DNA of 64,000 bases from Hahella sp. HN01 (GTDB lineage: Bacteria > Pseudomonadota > Gammaproteobacteria > Pseudomonadales > Oleiphilaceae). Positions 61,805-64,000 of the stretch are shown here, piece by piece. Location: positions 1 through 64,000 of the forward strand of contig NZ_JAHMIN010000033.1 in NCBI RefSeq assembly GCF_018986435.1, read 5' to 3'. The notes beneath the pieces were generated by a model. It made no database searches and was not told the origin of the DNA. It saw nothing but the letters and a program-made list of their open reading frames with translations. Every line of letters begins with the position of its first letter. Position 1 is the stretch's first letter. The position numbers were made by a program, and so were the translations under genes.

Positions 61805-62605
61805 ATGGAAACGCTGCAATTGCGGGATATTTCAGAAACCGCACTCCTGCCTCTTTGGGCCAGGGCGATGGAAACTTTGCGCCCCGACGCCATCATTCAC
61901 GACGACAAGGCTCTGGAGATGTACCAGCGCCTCAATTATGACTTCAAACGCTTCAGCAACGCCTGGCTGTCACAGTTAGCCATCGCCATCCGCACAGATC
62001 TCATTGACAAACTGGTGACGGATTTCATCAACGCCCACCCTCATGCAGTCATCATTAATCTTGGGGCTGGCTTCGACAGCCGCTACCTGCGCGTGGACAA
62101 CGGTCAGATTCAATGGTTCGACCTCGACCTCCCCAACGTCATCGCCGCTCGTCGCCTGTTTTTCAGCGATTCTGATCGTTACCACATGCTGGAGCAGTCA
62201 CTGTTCGACGTATCCTGGCTGGAGCATGCCGCCGGTGAGTCTGACAATTGCCTGATTTTGGCGGAAGGCGTGCTGATGTACTTCACAGAACAACGCATCA
62301 AACAGTTTTTCAATGACCTTGCCGAACGTATCCCTCACGCTCGCATGCTTTTCGAGATGCTGCCTCATGGAGCCCTGGGGCAAGCTCATTTACATGAGGC
62401 CATTGGGTGGATGAACGCGGCCTTTCAATGGACACTGCATAATATCCGTCGCCTGGAAAGTTGGAACTCCCACATCAAAGTCAAACAGGAATGGTGCATT
62501 CTCGACTACCACTGGGAACGCTGGGGAGCGTTAAGCTTGCTCGCCTGGTCTCCCTGGCATCGTTACCTGTTTGGCGAAAAGCTGGCGTTACTTGAGTTTG
62601 ATTGA
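61805..62605 (+). CDS. Class I SAM methyltransferase, LCMT/TcmP-like
   Basis: A 266-residue O-methyltransferase-like protein of the leucine carboxyl methyltransferase fold. Marks are SETALLPLWARAMETLRPDA near 10-29 (the family's N-terminal R-A-x-E/x-P motif), INLGAGFDSRYLRVDNGQIQ near 82-101 (SAM loop), WFDLDLPNVIAARR and LILAEGVLMYFTEQ. TcmP-like polyketide or small-metabolite methylation is the usual guess; no such pathway is here. The ATG at 61805 has AGGGAG seven bases upstream; the ATG at 61799 is too close to it. Confidence 0.85.
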   Translation: METLQLRDISETALLPLWARAMETLRPDAIIHDDKALEMYQRLNYDFKRFSNAWLSQLAIAIRTDLIDKLVTDFINAHPHAVIINLGAGFDSRYLRVDNGQIQWFDLDLPNVIAARRLFFSDSDRYHMLEQSLFDVSWLEHAAGESDNCLILAEGVLMYFTEQRIKQFFNDLAERIPHARMLFEMLPHGALGQAHLHEAIGWMNAAFQWTLHNIRRLESWNSHIKVKQEWCILDYHWERWGALSLLAWSPWHRYLFGEKLALLEFD

Positions 62606-62713
62606 GCATCCGCTCGATAAGTACAGCCAGCGTCTATACTAAAAACAATCGCCTCCACATCGCGGCGTAGTCGCACAAGGGGATGTCCGTATTCAACAGG
62701 AGCCCGATATGTC

Positions 62714-63823
62714 ATGAAGCCAATTACCTGCCCACAGTTTGTTGAGTTGGAAAAAGACCTGATTGACGAGTTTGTCGCCTGCTTTCAGGAAAACGTCGAA
62801 GAGATCGAACACACGATTCAAACCCTGGAGCATCAGGTTAATCCTGATTTGATCAACGAGCTGTTCCGCAGCATGCACTCCCTCAAAGGCAACTGCAGAA
62901 TGGTCTTTCTGGACGCCATGGTGGACGTTATCCACGAGCTGGAGGAAATCGTTTCCGACATGCGCAAAGGAGAGCTGCCTTATCAGCCTATGTTCGGCGT
63001 TTTCTTTATGAGCATCATTGGCTATGTCGAAACCCTGGTTGGGCAGTTGGCGAGCGACCACACTGCAGACGGAGATCTACAGGAGTCCCTGCTTAACGTC
63101 ATCGCCAAAGTGCGTAACGCCTCCCCTGGAAACGTAATCGCCGTCATCAACGAAGGTCTGGATGAGTTGTTGTCCGGCCCCAAGGACGCAGGAGAAGCGC
63201 CCCGCCCCGAAGCGGCTATGCCGAGCTACTTCGCCCCCGGCAAAGACTCTGATCAGCAGTTATTTCGCTTCCTGGCGCGCCAGCTGGATCAACTCAGCAT
63301 CTACCGAAAGGATCGCACGCAAAAGGAACTGGAGCTGTGTACAGCCATCAACGAAGAGTTGGGCGGTCCGATAAACGAAGAACAACTCAGCGCCGCAGTG
63401 CTGCTGCACGATTTAGGCATGGCTTTTGTGCCAGTTGGGCTGGCCCACAAACATGAAGAACAGCTGTCCCGCGAAGAGCAGAAAATCATGGCCGCTCACG
63501 TCGCCACCAGTTCGCAAATTCTGCACCGCTTTGGCGGCTGGGAAGACGCAGCGCAGATTGTTCTGCATCATCATGAGCATTATGACGGTAGCGGATATCC
63601 ATTCGGAGTGAGCGGTAAAGACATCCCTATGGGCTCCAAAGTGCTGGCGATATGCGACGCATTCTTCGAAATAACCAGCGAACGTGAAGATCGCTCGTAC
63701 AAGAAGTCTCTGTTTGAGGCCGTGCGCTACGTTAACAGCTATAACGGCTCACTGTTTGATCCCGATTGCGTTGAAGCATTCAACATGGCGGTAAGAAAGC
63801 TCTATATCGCCAAGGAAAGTTAG
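62714..63823 (+). CDS. Hpt-HD-GYP fusion protein (phosphotransfer plus c-di-GMP phosphodiesterase-like)
   Basis: A 369-residue soluble protein. The N-terminal Hpt domain (about 10-115) has SMHSLKGNCRM with the phosphorylatable His at 55. A linker (about 150-185) leads to an HD-GYP domain: LLHDLGMAFVPVG with the HD pair, AAHVATSSQILHRFGG, and HHHEHYDGSGYPFGV near 285-299, containing the HHExxDGxGYP motif. So His-Asp phosphorelay could steer c-di-GMP breakdown. A partner histidine kinase is not adjacent; the hybrid kinase 60 kb away is only one possibility. GGAG lies 11 bases before the ATG. A strong terminator follows. Confidence 0.9.
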   Translation: MKPITCPQFVELEKDLIDEFVACFQENVEEIEHTIQTLEHQVNPDLINELFRSMHSLKGNCRMVFLDAMVDVIHELEEIVSDMRKGELPYQPMFGVFFMSIIGYVETLVGQLASDHTADGDLQESLLNVIAKVRNASPGNVIAVINEGLDELLSGPKDAGEAPRPEAAMPSYFAPGKDSDQQLFRFLARQLDQLSIYRKDRTQKELELCTAINEELGGPINEEQLSAAVLLHDLGMAFVPVGLAHKHEEQLSREEQKIMAAHVATSSQILHRFGGWEDAAQIVLHHHEHYDGSGYPFGVSGKDIPMGSKVLAICDAFFEITSEREDRSYKKSLFEAVRYVNSYNGSLFDPDCVEAFNMAVRKLYIAKES

Positions 63824-63847
63824 GACAACAGCCCAACGACAACACAT

Positions 63848-63887
63848 AAAAAAACCGCGTATGGCGTCGCCTACGCGGTTTTTCTTT
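63848..63887. terminator. Bidirectional Rho-independent terminator
   Basis: AACCGCGTA and TACGCGGTT pair, with seven As before and five Ts after, and a small inner GGC/GCC stem. It separates the HD-GYP gene from the convergent gene at the right edge. Confidence 0.88.
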
Positions 63888-63931
63888 AAGAGCGGAAGAT
63901 CAATGATCCCCGCTTTATTACATAAGGCTTA

Positions 63932-64000
63932 TTAAGCAGCCTGCTTGCGACGACGCAAACCAACCGCCGCCAGACCAAGGCCCATCAGAGCCAGAGCGCC
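63932..64000 (-). CDS. 3' end of a secreted protein gene with a PEP-CTERM-like sorting tail (partial)
   Basis: The last 22 codons of a minus-strand gene, starting outside the window. The visible tail is a Gly/Ala/Leu-rich helix (ALALMGLGLAAVGLRRR) followed by KQAA and stop. A hydrophobic helix with a terminal Arg cluster is typical of PEP-CTERM proteins, which are processed by exosortase; the PEP motif itself would lie just beyond the edge. GlyGly-CTERM or a plain membrane tail are alternatives. Confidence 0.65.
   Translation of the reverse strand, partial: GALALMGLGLAAVGLRRRKQAA

Overview
The window looks like chromosome of a free-living marine gammaproteobacterium close to Hahella or other Oceanospirillales/Pseudomonas relatives. 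This is inferred from gene content: long-form PstA/PstC, an OprF-like porin with calcium-binding repeats, NhaD, a TRAP transporter, HexR, a PA3496-type small protein, rubredoxin with its reductase, and an RNA of the CsrB/RsmZ type. No phage, insertion sequence, CRISPR array, rRNA or tRNA was recognised. Coding density is high and base composition fairly even at high GC, except for a lower-GC patch at about 4.2-5.6 kb.

Layout. 0-4 kb: a very large hybrid sensor kinase that runs off the left edge inside a Thr-Pro repeat. 4-9 kb: small genes (membrane protein, cupin, DUF4288), a DUF488/DHH phosphoesterase pair and a PiT phosphate transporter. 9.3-17.3 kb: a diguanylate cyclase, an EVE protein, a flavodoxin, an EAL receptor, an MBL hydrolase, TesB and a cysteine-rich protein. 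17.5-25.2 kb: an OmpA-type lipoprotein with rimK, rubredoxin and reductase, a purine phosphoribosyltransferase, a CPA2 antiporter and ubiA. 25.2-30.5 kb: phoB-phoR behind a Pho box, a lone response regulator, CysZ, and a DUF2971/VanZ pair. 30.5-31 kb: a CsrB/RsmZ-like RNA with a GacA/UvrY-like palindrome upstream. 31-41.7 kb: methyltransferase, MscS, OprF-like porin, YbaK, solute-binding protein, Ubi hydroxylase, HIT, hydrolase, NhaD, DUF2059 and GGCT. 41.8-50.8 kb: phoU-pstBAC, a TIGR03545-like gene and pstS. 51-57 kb: a TRAP transporter, a hotdog thioesterase and uvrD. 57-64 kb: a GGDEF-EAL protein, hexR, a small PA3496-type gene, a methyltransferase, an Hpt/HD-GYP fusion and the 3' end of a gene with a C-terminal sorting tail.

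Two systems dominate. The phosphate system is complete: PhoR/PhoB, PstSCAB and PhoU, plus low-affinity PiT. Pho boxes lie before phoB, pstS and pstC, each with a 10-base gap to a -10 hexamer. The second is signalling through c-di-GMP and probably Gac/Csr: one likely active cyclase, two proteins with intact EAL motifs but altered GGDEF motifs, one Hpt-HD-GYP protein, a giant hybrid kinase, and an RNA with 15 GGA triplets that should titrate CsrA/RsmA.

Start codons were moved from the longest frame where a ribosome site, family length or signal peptide argued for it. Family names come from motif recognition by eye, not from database searches.
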